NCBI RefSeq assembly: GCF_900100945.1
Contig: NZ_FNCG01000018.1
Span: forward strand, 83,618 to 147,617
Direction: 5' to 3'
Length of the DNA stretch: 64,000 bases
DNA from: Mucilaginibacter gossypii
GTDB taxonomy: Bacteria > Bacteroidota > Bacteroidia > Sphingobacteriales > Sphingobacteriaceae
Notes under the pieces: model-generated
Told to the model about the DNA's origin: nothing
Databases searched by the model: none
Seen by the model: only the letters and a program-made list of their open reading frames with translations
Program-made: the position numbers and the translations under genes
Part shown: positions 17,981 through 27,010 of the stretch, piece after piece
Layout: every line of letters starts with the position of its first letter
How positions within the stretch are numbered: position 1 is the stretch's first letter

Positions 17981-19372
17981 ATGGATTACGATGTAATTGT
18001 TATTGGGTCTGGTCCGGGTGGCTACGTTGCTGCTATCCGCGCTTCCCAGCTTGGTTTAAAAACCGCCATTGTCGAAAAAGAATCATTAGGCGGTATCTGT
18101 TTGAACTGGGGTTGTATCCCAACCAAGGCTTTATTAAAAAGCGCCCAGGTTTTTGAATACCTTAACCACAGTGCCGATTACGGTATTAAAATTAACGGCG
18201 CCGGCGAAGTTGATTTTGCCGCGGTTGTTAAAAGAAGCCGTAACGTTGCCGATGGCATGAGCAAAGGCGTTCAGTTTTTGATGAAGAAAAACAAGATAGA
18301 TGTTCTTGTTGGCTTTGGTAAATTGAAAAGCAAAGGCGCTGTTGAAGTTAAAGCTGCCGATGGTACAGCTAAAACCTACAGTGCAAAACACATTATATTA
18401 GCAACAGGCGGGCGCTCGCGCGAGTTACCTAACCTGAAACAGGATGGTAAAAAAGTTATCGGTTACCGCCAGGCCATGGTATTACCGCAGCAACCTAAAT
18501 CAATGGTTGTAGTTGGTTCGGGTGCTATCGGTATTGAGTTTGCTTATTTTTACAACTCAATAGGTACAAAAGTTACCGTAGTTGAGTTTTTAGATAATAT
18601 CGTTCCGTTAGAGGATGAGGATGTATCAAAAGGATTAAACCGCATTCTTAAAAAACAGGGCATCAACATCATGACCAGCTCCAATGTGGAATCGGTTGAT
18701 ACCAGCGGCGATTTGTGCAAGGTAACTGTAAAAACAGCTACCGGCACCGAAATTCTTGAAGCCGAGATCGTTCTTTCTGCGGTAGGTATCGCCACCAACC
18801 TTGAAGGCATCGGCCTTGAAGAAAACGGTGTTAAAACCGATCGCGGCAAAGTATTGGTTGATGATTTCTATCGTACCAATGTTGAAGGCGTTTATGCCAT
18901 TGGCGATATTGTTAAAGGCCAGGCCCTGGCTCACGTAGCATCTGCCGAAGGTATTATCTGCGTTGAAAAAATTGCCGGTCAAAACCCTCACCCGCTTGAT
19001 TACAACAACATTCCGGGCTGTACCTATTGCTCACCAGAAGTTGCTTCTGTTGGTTATACCGAAAAAGCAGCTAAAGAGGCTGGATATGAAGTTAAAGTTG
19101 GTAAATTCCCATTCTCGGCATCGGGTAAGGCAAGTGCTGCCGGCGCTAAAGATGGCTTTGTAAAAGTGATATTTGATGCCAAATACGGCGAGTTCTTAGG
19201 CGCTCACATGCTTGGCTACAACGTTACCGAAATGATTGCCGAAGTAGTTACTGCCCGCAAACTGGAAGCTACCGGCCATGAGATCATCAAATCGGTACAC
19301 CCTCACCCAACCATGAGTGAAGCTGTAATGGAAGCCGCTGCCGAAGCTTACGGCGAGTGTATCCACTTGTAG
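17981..19372 (+). CDS. lpdA: Dihydrolipoyl dehydrogenase (E3)
   Basis: A 463-residue flavoprotein that reoxidises dihydrolipoamide with NAD+ in 2-oxoacid dehydrogenase and glycine-cleavage complexes. It has an N-terminal FAD-binding GSGPGGYVAAIRA (9-21), the redox disulfide GGICLNWGCIPTKALL (C40, C45), a central NAD-binding GSGAIGIEFAYFY, and the C-terminal catalytic motif HPHPTMSEAV. Full family length. No E1/E2 genes are adjacent, so it probably serves several complexes. Ends at a terminator located inside a heptamer repeat pair. Confidence 0.96.
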   Translation: MDYDVIVIGSGPGGYVAAIRASQLGLKTAIVEKESLGGICLNWGCIPTKALLKSAQVFEYLNHSADYGIKINGAGEVDFAAVVKRSRNVADGMSKGVQFLMKKNKIDVLVGFGKLKSKGAVEVKAADGTAKTYSAKHIILATGGRSRELPNLKQDGKKVIGYRQAMVLPQQPKSMVVVGSGAIGIEFAYFYNSIGTKVTVVEFLDNIVPLEDEDVSKGLNRILKKQGINIMTSSNVESVDTSGDLCKVTVKTATGTEILEAEIVLSAVGIATNLEGIGLEENGVKTDRGKVLVDDFYRTNVEGVYAIGDIVKGQALAHVASAEGIICVEKIAGQNPHPLDYNNIPGCTYCSPEVASVGYTEKAAKEAGYEVKVGKFPFSASGKASAAGAKDGFVKVIFDAKYGEFLGAHMLGYNVTEMIAEVVTARKLEATGHEIIKSVHPHPTMSEAVMEAAAEAYGECIHL

Positions 19373-19381
19373 TATTCTGGC

Positions 19382-19608
19382 CCATGGTCGATAGACCATA
19401 GACCATGGTTGATAGTTATAGCTACAATAAATATTTAAAGCCTCAAATTAAATGCATTGCATTTGGTTTGAGGCTTTTTAGTTTCATACTTTATAACCAC
19501 AACTTATCTTTAAAATATTATTCTAATTTAGCCCTATCAGCACATTATAAGTCACGCCCATTATCTATGGACCATCGACTATGGACTATGGACTATAAAC
19601 CATGAACT
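19382..19608. repeat. Inverted heptamer cluster, CTATGGA/CCATAGT family (copy 1)
   Basis: Left arm 19382-19417 reads as five heptamers (CCATGGT CGATAGA CCATAGA and variants). Right arm 19565-19608 is six heptamers in the opposite sense (CTATGGA CCATCGA CTATGGA CTATGGA and variants). The lpdA terminator lies between the arms. The right arm ends four bases before the ATG of the next gene. Confidence 0.85.
19437..19480 (+). terminator. Terminator of lpdA
   Basis: AAGCCTCAAA pairs with TTTGAGGCTT, with AAATGCA/TGCATTT extending the stem, followed by TTTTA. Confidence 0.85.
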
Positions 19609-19611
19609 AAA

Positions 19612-20451
19612 ATGAAACTACACACCATTGATACAGGCTTTTTTAAATTAGATGGCGGCGCTATGTTTGGCGTTGTTCCTAAAACCATCTGGAACAAAAC
19701 CAATCCCGCCGATGAAAACAACCTTTGCACCTGGGCCATGCGCTGCCTGCTGGTTGAACATGAAAACAGGTTAGTATTAGTTGATACCGGCATAGGAAAC
19801 AAGCAAAGCGAAAAGTTTTTCAGCCACTATTATCTTCACGGCAACGCAAGTTTAGATAGTTCGCTGGCTTCTCTTGGTTTCCACAGGAATGATATTACCG
19901 ACGTGTTTTTAACCCACCTGCACTTTGACCATGTGGGCGGTGCCGTTGTACGCGAGGGCGAAAACCTGCTCCCTGCCTTTAAAAACGCCACCTACTGGAG
20001 TAATCCCAAACATTGGGATTGGGCAGTTAACCCTAACGAACGGGAAAAAGCTTCCTTTTTCAGAGAAAACATCATCCCTATACAGGAAAGCGGCCAGCTA
20101 AAATTTGTTGATACCGAAGACGGCATTAACTTTATGAAAAATTTTGAGGTCCGCTTTGTATCCGGGCACACAGAATCAATGATGCTGCCGCTTATTAATT
20201 ATAAGGGGAAAAAGGTACTCTATATGGCCGATCTGCTGCCATCAATCGGGCACCTGCCTATCCCCTATATAATGGCTTATGATATGTTCCCGCTTCAAAC
20301 GCTTACTGAAAAAAAACTATTTTTAAACGAGGCCCTTGAAAAAGAATACATACTATACTTTGAGCACGACCCGGTTAATGAATGCTGCACTTTACAGCAA
20401 ACAGAAAAAGGCATCCGGGTTAAGGATACGTTTAAACTAAGCGACCTTTAA
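19612..20451 (+). CDS. Metallo-beta-lactamase fold hydrolase
   Basis: A 279-residue MBL-superfamily protein with the metal motif THLHFDHVGG (H102, H104, D106, H107), a further metal histidine in SGHTESMM, an Asp in LYMADLLPS and a late histidine in YFEHDP. These are the ligands of a two-zinc site. The start MKLHTIDTGFFKLDGGAMFG resembles lactonase-like or general MBL hydrolases rather than beta-lactamases, and there is no signal peptide, so it is cytoplasmic. The substrate is not determined. Its leader is largely heptamer repeat. Confidence 0.85.
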   Translation: MKLHTIDTGFFKLDGGAMFGVVPKTIWNKTNPADENNLCTWAMRCLLVEHENRLVLVDTGIGNKQSEKFFSHYYLHGNASLDSSLASLGFHRNDITDVFLTHLHFDHVGGAVVREGENLLPAFKNATYWSNPKHWDWAVNPNEREKASFFRENIIPIQESGQLKFVDTEDGINFMKNFEVRFVSGHTESMMLPLINYKGKKVLYMADLLPSIGHLPIPYIMAYDMFPLQTLTEKKLFLNEALEKEYILYFEHDPVNECCTLQQTEKGIRVKDTFKLSDL

Positions 20452-20853
20452 CCGTTGATTGGTTTTGATTTCGTTGATTTTTTAACTTGTAAAAACACAA
20501 AGGCATCCCCTCGCGGGATGCCTTTGTTCATTGATCGGTTTAGGTTAAAAGCCTCGTCAATTAAATCAGTGCGATTGAATCATAAAGCCGGATACTATCA
20601 CAGCAACCTATCTTTAATCTTCAAGCTCTGATCACTATAAAAAAGGTTTAGGTATAAAGAACGTATTATCTTTGGCCGGAGGCGGCATTTAATTACCAAC
20701 CTCCAACCGTTGATCTCTTCAATAAAAAGGTTTAGGATTTTGAGTTATTTTGTACTCTTCCTCAAAATCTCTCATCACAAACCTTAACCACGATGCATAA
20801 TTTGAAGGGATTACATAACCAACCCGCAAATTTTTATGCAAAGGGATATTCAA
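20452..20853. other. 402-bp intergenic region
   Basis: Lies between convergent genes (MBL hydrolase and SPFH protein). It holds the terminator at 20499-20525. After that I see only two copies of AAAAAGGTTTAGG (near 20640 and 20727) and no credible gene. Confidence 0.5.
20499..20528 (+). terminator. Terminator after the MBL hydrolase
   Basis: AAAGGCATCCC/GGGATGCCTTT is a perfect 11-bp stem with a 5-base loop, followed by GTT. Confidence 0.8.
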
Positions 20854-22743
20854 TTATTCGCCTTTAGTGGTGTTGCCGCCTTTGCCCTGGTTTTCGATCT
20901 GCAGTTTTTTGAGCATTTCGGTACCTATGAGGGCATCAATCATACCGCCGCTACCGCCCTCTTTGCCGCTTACCAATATCTCAGGAACCAACCTAATACC
21001 TGCAGCAGCCAAAGCTTCGGCCACACGCACTATGGCGTATTGTTCGGTACCCATGGCTTCGGTTTTTTGTTTGGTAACCTCGGCTTCTGATAAACCTATG
21101 GCTTTGATCTTGGCACCTTCGGCCATACCATTCACCTCTGTGGCGTTAGCGTCGGCTTTGGCGTTCACTGTTTTTGCTTCGGCATCGGCTTTGGCTATCG
21201 TGATCCTTACCTCAGCATCGGCTTTGGCGTTGATGGTCTTAGCTTCTGCCTCACCTTTTGAAGCGGCAACCCTTGAAGCGGCCATCTGGGTGTTAATCTC
21301 AACCTGGCGGGTTGATTTTACTACCTCAGGCTGCATATCGGCACCGGCACGGGCGCTTTCAAATTCTTTACGTTCAATTTGCGCGTGGCGCTGTATCTCG
21401 TAAGTAACCTTTTCCTCCTCGGCCAGTTTACGGTCGGTAAGTGTTTTCATCAGCGCTGCCGGAGGCACTATGTCACCTATCAGGGTATCCACACCAATTA
21501 CGTTATAGGTTTCCAGTACGCGACCAATATGCTCACGGGCATCAGTTTGCCTTTGGATACGGTTGGCCAGGAAGCCGATCACATCACTTTTTTGGGCCGA
21601 GTTACGGAAGTAGTTGGCAATAGTTGGCTCCAGTACCTGCGATACCAGGTTTTTCATTTTACCAAACCTTGCTATCACTTTCGGTGCTTCGTTACGTGGC
21701 ACGTGGATGATCTGTGACACATCCAGGTTAAAAGTAAAACCATCGCTTGACCTTACCGTAATGGTACACAGGTTCTTATCCAGTTCGTGCGACTCGGTGC
21801 GGCTATCTGCCCAGTTTAATACGATGTTGGTTGTGGGTACAATTTCAACAGCATGGGTATAGATGTTTACCGGGTGCTTACCGGGATCGAGCGGTTCGTC
21901 CCAAACCCCTTTTTCGTTACGCTTAACAATGTTACCATGTTTGAAATTATCGCCACTGGTATCCTTGCCTTCCGGGCCCACAAAGGAGTTTACAACACCT
22001 ACGTAACCGATAGGGATATAGATCATATCTACCTGCTCAACGCTCACAAACCAGGGGTTAAGGTAGTAAGTACCCGCCAGGATCACGTCCTCCTGCAAAC
22101 CTTTGCGACCGCCTGCGGTGATAAAAGCGATTGGGTCCTGGTAGTTTTTATGCCCTGCAACCGATTCGCCGGCTATCTCGCCTTTGTTCAGCGGCTCGCC
22201 ATCCAAAGTGGTAATAATACCTACTTTGTTTTCGTGGATCTGGGTGATAGGCACCATCTCAATATCAAACAAAAATGTGTTGATGCGATAACTACCCGGT
22301 GTAAGGAAAGCTGCCTGCGGGCCTTTTTGACCATTATTATCCAAAAATGCTACCGCATCCTGAAACTTATCACAATCAACCGGTTTACCCAGCACACGGC
22401 CGGTATCAAACGAGGCACCGTCTTTTGCTTTTACCAGGCCAAGCTTGTTTTGCTCAATAATGGTAAAGGGCTGCATGATAATAGTATACTGCCATGGCCA
22501 CATTTTCCAATATAAGCCCGGCGCAAGGCCACGGCCCTGCATACCAGCCTCGCCTTTGGTGGCAATGATCCGACCATCGGGCAGGCGGCTGTTACCTGTA
22601 AGGGCAAACTTTTTGATCACCAACCCAATACGGTCGTCCGGAACGATAACCATGCCGCAAAACACGCGCAAAACAAATTTGTACATCAGCAATAACACTA
22701 TGACGGGTATAACCCACCACAGACTAACAATTAGATTGTCCAT
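20854..22743 (-). CDS. SPFH/band 7 (flotillin-like) membrane protein with tandem beta repeats
   Basis: A 629-residue protein. The start at 22743 (MDNLIVSLWW) is preferred because a membrane helix begins there; a longer in-frame start at 22800 adds a basic stretch. An N-terminal helix (about 5-30) is followed by four related 55-65-residue beta units (about 38-90, 99-163, 173-238, 246-305), each with a VG-type strand, a KG/QG turn and a PG-Y element. An SPFH core follows (about 305-440), then an Ala/Glu/Lys-rich coiled coil (about 440-560) with repeated AKADAEAKT units and a Gly-rich tail. SPFH proteins form membrane-attached oligomeric scaffolds. The repeat-SPFH-coil order resembles major vault protein (inference). 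Confidence 0.85.
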   Translation of the reverse strand: MDNLIVSLWWVIPVIVLLLMYKFVLRVFCGMVIVPDDRIGLVIKKFALTGNSRLPDGRIIATKGEAGMQGRGLAPGLYWKMWPWQYTIIMQPFTIIEQNKLGLVKAKDGASFDTGRVLGKPVDCDKFQDAVAFLDNNGQKGPQAAFLTPGSYRINTFLFDIEMVPITQIHENKVGIITTLDGEPLNKGEIAGESVAGHKNYQDPIAFITAGGRKGLQEDVILAGTYYLNPWFVSVEQVDMIYIPIGYVGVVNSFVGPEGKDTSGDNFKHGNIVKRNEKGVWDEPLDPGKHPVNIYTHAVEIVPTTNIVLNWADSRTESHELDKNLCTITVRSSDGFTFNLDVSQIIHVPRNEAPKVIARFGKMKNLVSQVLEPTIANYFRNSAQKSDVIGFLANRIQRQTDAREHIGRVLETYNVIGVDTLIGDIVPPAALMKTLTDRKLAEEEKVTYEIQRHAQIERKEFESARAGADMQPEVVKSTRQVEINTQMAASRVAASKGEAEAKTINAKADAEVRITIAKADAEAKTVNAKADANATEVNGMAEGAKIKAIGLSEAEVTKQKTEAMGTEQYAIVRVAEALAAAGIRLVPEILVSGKEGGSGGMIDALIGTEMLKKLQIENQGKGGNTTKGE

Positions 22744-23029
22744 TTTTTTAAAGATTGTTTTTGATTTTTTTAACGGAACCCTTAAGGTGCGGGCCCTCAC
22801 AACACTTATAGCTTACCTGGAAGAGTACCTTGGCTATATAGTGTCATTAAGACAGTTGCAATTAAGCTTTGTTACGAAAAATCTTAAAAATATTTTAAGG
22901 GCATCGTCAGATACATGTAATTAATTGATACACAGAAAGTAAATTTTATAACGCTTTTCAGGAAACATTTTACAACAGGTATAGTTAAATAAGTATCCTA
23001 TTGTTTAATGCATACTTAACATTACCGCT
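22744..23029. other. Divergent intergenic region
   Basis: Separates the SPFH gene from the small charged protein gene. AT-rich, without a hairpin terminator or repeat cluster that I can see; it presumably holds two promoters. Confidence 0.4.
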
Positions 23030-23191
23030 ATGAGTATCCCAAAAGACATCAAAAAAGAAGGCACCAGGATAAGTCCGGCAAAAGCGGGTGGACAAAAAGC
23101 CAAAGAGATCAAAACCGAAGGCCCACTAAGTGAAAAAGATGAAGTGAAGCAAGCCGAAGAGCGCACTAATAAAGGTTTGAAGAAGAGATAG
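23030..23191 (+). CDS. Small highly charged protein (53 aa)
   Basis: ATG 23030 to TAG 23191. The product is 53 residues, very rich in Lys and Glu, starts MSIPKDIKKEGTRISPAKAG and contains GGQKAKEIKTEG, with no hydrophobic core; it looks intrinsically disordered. The composition recalls small stress-related KGG-type proteins, but the motif is not matched. Codon use looks genuine. No function is claimed. Confidence 0.55.
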   Translation: MSIPKDIKKEGTRISPAKAGGQKAKEIKTEGPLSEKDEVKQAEERTNKGLKKR

Positions 23192-23202
23192 TGTAAAATC
23201 AA

Positions 23203-23281
23203 TAGACTTAAGTCGGAAGTCAAAAGATCTCTTTTTCCTCACCGCATTTCAGACTTATGACTTTAGACTAAAGACTAAGCC
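23203..23281. repeat. Inverted cluster of GACTTA/AAGTC-type heptamers
   Basis: Left arm 23203-23228 (TAGACTTAAGTCGGAAGTC) and right arm 23249-23281 (CAGACTTA TGACTTT AGACTAA AGACTAA) are inverted, with period 7 in the right arm. It lies between the small charged protein and the lipoprotein gene. Confidence 0.7.
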
Positions 23282-23335
23282 TTCGCTTTCAATTTTAAAA
23301 GCAATTGTATAGTTTTATCCAAACATTTTTCTGTT

Positions 23336-23743
23336 ATGATAAAACAAGGCTTTTTATTGTTTGCTGTTGTAGTGCTTTTTATAGCATCATGTAAACCTGA
23401 AGTTTCGGTTAGGACGCTTACCGGCAAATGGAAATATATAAAAATCGAGCATCCAAATGCCAGCCCGCCCGATACCGTAAAACAAGCCGAGCTGGATGCC
23501 AACGTACCTTATATTCAGTTTACGCCCGAAATGAAATTCCTGATTGTGTGGGGCGGCAAGTTCCTGTCGCACGGCTCTTTTACGCTGAATGGCAGCAACA
23601 TGAATGTAACCGAGAAACTCCCTGATGGCAAAACCCGCAATTTCGTTTTTTACGTTTCGGAACTAACCGACACTAAGATAGTTTTTGAAAGTACCGGCCC
23701 CGAAGGCTCAAAGGTTACAGCTTTGCGGGCAAGCAAATTTTAA
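23336..23743 (+). CDS. Lipocalin-like lipoprotein
   Basis: A 135-residue protein with a lipoprotein signal (hydrophobic 6-17, lipobox FIASC with Cys19). The mature part, LTGKWKYIKIEHP then repeated beta strands (YIQFTPEMKFLIVWGG, GSFTLNGSNMNVTEKLPDG), fits the small lipocalin-like domain frequent in Bacteroidota lipoproteins. It is expected on the periplasmic side of a membrane. Ligand and role are unknown. Confidence 0.65.
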   Translation: MIKQGFLLFAVVVLFIASCKPEVSVRTLTGKWKYIKIEHPNASPPDTVKQAELDANVPYIQFTPEMKFLIVWGGKFLSHGSFTLNGSNMNVTEKLPDGKTRNFVFYVSELTDTKIVFESTGPEGSKVTALRASKF

Positions 23744-23844
23744 GTCAGTTAATTCTTTGCATGCAGGCCACAAGGCTGTGCCTTGTGGCAGCAATTTACA
23801 AGTAATTTAAAATCAAGCTAATCCTGTAATCCTAAAATCAAGGT

Positions 23845-25068
23845 TCAATGTGCCGCAACAACATCTGTGCTTGCCTCAACCTTGTTTTTTATAAACCGCT
23901 TGCCAATAAATACAATCAGGAGTGCCAAAATTGATGAGGCTGCCATAACCGCCGCCATGGGCAGCGAGCTGTGTTGTTTTATTATAGAGATACCGATAGA
24001 TGACAAGGCCCCCACCGCCATTTGCGATGCGCCCAATATTGCAGAAGCCGAGCCCGCATTTTTAGAGAAGGGAGCAAGGGATAATGCTGATGTATTGGGC
24101 GCGCAAATGCCAACGCAGCATAACACTCCAAATATCATCGCTATAGTACCACCTATCCCGAACCAATGATTTAATGAACCCGCCAAAAAAAATGTGGAGA
24201 TAATCACCATTAAAATAAGTGATGCGCCTATCATTTGTTCGCTTTTGTATTTTTTTATCAGCACACTGTTTAGCTGACTTGAACCAATAAACCCTACCGA
24301 AAGCCCTGCAAAGATCCAGCCGAACTGTTTTTCGCTTACTTTAAAGCCCTCAATAAACACAATGGGCGATGACGAAACATAGGCAAACAAACCCGCGAAA
24401 GCGAACGCGCCGCCTATGGCATAGGTTACAAACTGCGCATCCTTTAAAACTGTTATAAAATGCCCTATAATCGGCCCTGGCTTTAAGGAATAAGCAGGAT
24501 CGGGCTGATAGCTTTCGGGGAGCCAGAATATTACGGACAGCAATATGAGCACCGCTATAATAGTTAATACCAGGAAAATGACCTGCCATTCAAAAGCCGC
24601 GGTAATATAACTGCCTACGGTAGGGGCCAGCATAGGCGAAGCACCGAGTACCAGGATCAGCAACGAAAATACTTTGGCATTATCCTCAATCGGGAACAAA
24701 TCACGCACCATGGCCATGGCGGCTACACTTGCCGCACAGCTGCCCACCGCCTGAAAAAAACGCAGTGCAATAAGCATTTCGAGCGATGAAGAGAAAAAAC
24801 ATCCCATTGATGACACGATGTAAAGTCCAAGCCCCCAGTATAATGGGTTTTTACGGCCAAACCTGTCGAGCAAAGGCCCATAAAGTAATTGCCCGGCGGC
24901 GATGCCAATAAAATAGCTCGATAATGACAGCGCTACCTCATCGGTACTGGTATGCAAGTACTTAGCTATGGCTTTAAAGCCCGGCAGGTACATATCGATA
25001 GAAAAAGGGCCAAGTGCCGTAAGCGAACCCAATATGAGGATCAGTACTGTATATTTTTGTTTGGTCAT
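23845..25068 (-). CDS. Bcr/CflA family multidrug efflux MFS transporter
   Basis: A 407-residue, 12-helix major facilitator protein. The start at 25068 (MTKQKYTVLILILGSLTALGP) is chosen because the longer frame to 25089 runs into a repeat arm. The Bcr/CflA signature GPFSIDMYLPGF appears near residue 20-31, and loop motif A appears as YGPLLDRFGRKNPLYWG. These pumps export drugs such as bicyclomycin by proton antiport in the inner membrane. Stands alone. Confidence 0.9.
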   Translation of the reverse strand: MTKQKYTVLILILGSLTALGPFSIDMYLPGFKAIAKYLHTSTDEVALSLSSYFIGIAAGQLLYGPLLDRFGRKNPLYWGLGLYIVSSMGCFFSSSLEMLIALRFFQAVGSCAASVAAMAMVRDLFPIEDNAKVFSLLILVLGASPMLAPTVGSYITAAFEWQVIFLVLTIIAVLILLSVIFWLPESYQPDPAYSLKPGPIIGHFITVLKDAQFVTYAIGGAFAFAGLFAYVSSSPIVFIEGFKVSEKQFGWIFAGLSVGFIGSSQLNSVLIKKYKSEQMIGASLILMVIISTFFLAGSLNHWFGIGGTIAMIFGVLCCVGICAPNTSALSLAPFSKNAGSASAILGASQMAVGALSSIGISIIKQHSSLPMAAVMAASSILALLIVFIGKRFIKNKVEASTDVVAAH

Positions 25069-25075
25069 ATTTATT

Positions 25076-25180
25076 TGGTCCATGGTCAATAGGCCATGGT
25101 CGATGGTGATATTGGATTTATTGTATCTTAGTGATTTTTCAAAGTCCAGGCAATTGTCTATGGACCATCGACTATGAACT
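25076..25180. repeat. Inverted heptamer cluster, CTATGGA/CCATAGT family (copy 2)
   Basis: Left arm 25081-25108 reads CATGGTC AATAGGC CATGGTC GATGGTG; right arm 25158-25180 reads CTATGGA CCATCGA CTATGAA in the opposite sense. It fills the gap between the Bcr start (25068) and the Omp85-type stop (25184). Same family as 19382-19608 and 43866-43955. Confidence 0.8.
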
Positions 25181-25183
25181 CCC

Positions 25184-26398
25184 CTAAAACGCCTCGCCTA
25201 AATTAAGACTTATTGATGAAAAGTTTTTGCTCATGCCATAATCGAGGCTGATATTGGTTCCTGTTTTTTTATTGAACTTAAAACGCAGGCCTGTGCCGGC
25301 TGCTGGGTGCCAGTACACAAAAGCATGGTTCTCGGGCTCGGTAACGGAGTTTACGTTAGCAAATACTACAAAGCCCAATAAACCATTGCGGGTGATATCG
25401 CGGCGGTATTCAGTTTCAAAATATACCAGCCTGTCGCCCCGGTAACGGCTTTGCGGAAATCCCCTGCCCGATCGCTGATAAGGTTCCCAGCCAAGACTTG
25501 GCAGGTTAAGATAAGGTGTGCGGGGCGTAAGTGTTGTCCAGTAATAGGCCCAGAAAGCCAGCACGTTTTTAGGCCCCGAGTTGGTTAACTGCACATATTT
25601 ACGCATATCGATATACAGTGACCTCCAGTCGGTATGGCTTCCAAAGGCCTTGGCATTAACCCGGTAAACTATGTTGGTATAAGCCCCGGGTAGTGGATTG
25701 ATTGAGTTTTTGCGCGAATCGTATAATAAATTGAGCGTTACACCCGATGAAAACGCATCCTGATCGGCCGCAGTACCATATTTATAACCGGTAAACTTAC
25801 GCAGGTTTTGATCGCCGTTGCTTTCAATATCCATATAGTAATCCAAATTATACCCTAACCCGGCATAAAAGTATGGCTTAATCTGCTTTAACACGCTTTG
25901 ATAAAAGCGGAGATAATTATAATTTATCAAAAACTTATCCGCTGGCCCCTGGTTGCCACCCAAGCCCCAGGTATATTGAGGGTAAACCATCAGCCGGGTA
26001 TCACCCTGTATATTCCACTCATTATTATTAAGCCAGATATTTGACCGGATAGGCAAGCCGTACCTCCCTTTCAAATTAAAATAAGGGGTAAAAGTAAAGC
26101 TTGATAAATTAGTAGTAGCTTCATCCCCCAGATAAAACCCAGCTGTTGTTGAAGTAAACAATGCTTTTCCGCCACTCCGCCCATCGGTTGTTGAGGTGGG
26201 AAAAACAGAAAAGTAGATCTTTTTCCGTTGAGTTGCCTGGTGCCGGGGTTGTATTTTAAAAAGCGAACGTACAATGTCAATAACATCCCGTTGCGGTACT
26301 GAATCTTTTTTTATGCTGATGGTATCTGCAACCGGCTGCTGTGCCAGCAACATTGCCGGAATCAAACATAAAACTATTACGCATAACCCTTTTACCAT
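25184..26398 (-). CDS. BamA/TamA-type (Omp85, bacterial surface antigen) outer-membrane barrel protein
   Basis: A 404-residue protein with a signal peptide (about 1-19, ending LLAQQ) and a 16-strand-type barrel. The GRGFPQSRYRGDRLVYFETEY segment near 315-335 corresponds to the conserved (V/L)RG(F/Y) loop and strand of Omp85 proteins, and NPLPGAYTNIVYRV is a typical D15 strand. Only a short N-terminal region precedes the barrel, so POTRA domains are absent. Role in assembly or transport is unknown. The last residues end LNLGEAF. Confidence 0.75.
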   Translation of the reverse strand: MVKGLCVIVLCLIPAMLLAQQPVADTISIKKDSVPQRDVIDIVRSLFKIQPRHQATQRKKIYFSVFPTSTTDGRSGGKALFTSTTAGFYLGDEATTNLSSFTFTPYFNLKGRYGLPIRSNIWLNNNEWNIQGDTRLMVYPQYTWGLGGNQGPADKFLINYNYLRFYQSVLKQIKPYFYAGLGYNLDYYMDIESNGDQNLRKFTGYKYGTAADQDAFSSGVTLNLLYDSRKNSINPLPGAYTNIVYRVNAKAFGSHTDWRSLYIDMRKYVQLTNSGPKNVLAFWAYYWTTLTPRTPYLNLPSLGWEPYQRSGRGFPQSRYRGDRLVYFETEYRRDITRNGLLGFVVFANVNSVTEPENHAFVYWHPAAGTGLRFKFNKKTGTNISLDYGMSKNFSSISLNLGEAF

Positions 26399-26500
26399 CG
26401 TACCTTAAACGAAAAATATTGACTTGCTGTTTGGCTGTTAATAATTTTAATAACGGAGAAAACAGGGCAATCGCTTCAATTTAGCTAAATTAATTGAAAT

Positions 26501-26540
26501 AAAAAAGGCCTGTAAGCATTGAAACCTACAGGCCTTTATA
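26501..26540 (-). terminator. Terminator after the glycine-zipper protein
   Basis: AAAGGCCTGTA/TACAGGCCTTT is a perfect 11-bp stem; on the minus strand it runs into TTTTTT. Confidence 0.85.
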
Positions 26541-26553
26541 ACAACCATTTAAA

Positions 26554-26904
26554 TTAATGATAGGTTGTTTGTTTTGTTACGGTTGTTTTGGTTGTGGTAT
26601 AATGGTGATGGGGATGTGCCCTGCGCCAGGCAATGCGGGCAGCACGCTGCCTTTTCTCTTCGCGCCGGCGGGCTTCATTACCGATAATATAACCGCCACC
26701 GGCACCAAGCGCACCGCCAACTAAAGCGCCGCCCGCACTATGCGTAATAAGGCCACCCGCAATTGCACCGCCTGCTCCACCTATGATTGCGCCTTTGCCT
26801 TGTTTACTTATTCCCTTTTTCTGTGTGGTTTGTGCATTGGCAGTGATACTGATGGATAGCATCAGGCCAATTAAAAAGCACATATATATCATTAGCTTTT
26901 TCAT
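26554..26904 (-). CDS. Glycine-zipper domain protein
   Basis: A 116-residue protein with a signal peptide (about 1-24, ending ANAQT) and a glycine-zipper helix pair: GAIIGGAGGAIAGGLI and GGALVGGALGAGGGYIIG (about 38-76). The tail is Arg-rich and then His/Thr-rich (AHPHHHYTTTKTT). Glycine zippers insert or pack in membranes; such proteins are common small envelope proteins of Bacteroidota. Specific role unknown. Confidence 0.75.
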   Translation of the reverse strand: MKKLMIYMCFLIGLMLSISITANAQTTQKKGISKQGKGAIIGGAGGAIAGGLITHSAGGALVGGALGAGGGYIIGNEARRREEKRQRAARIAWRRAHPHHHYTTTKTTVTKQTTYH

Positions 26905-27010
26905 AATGGTATGTATTTATAAGTGTTAACATAAACACTCATGCAAATAATAGACCATTATCGAAAATAGCGGCACAAAAATTCAACAATTAAAAGTTAA
27001 CCGACAATGT

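Noticed and set aside
20867..22515. Long plus-strand open frames opposite the SPFH gene (up to 220 codons)
   Set aside because: They mirror the codon bias of the minus-strand gene, have no family features and overlap it completely.
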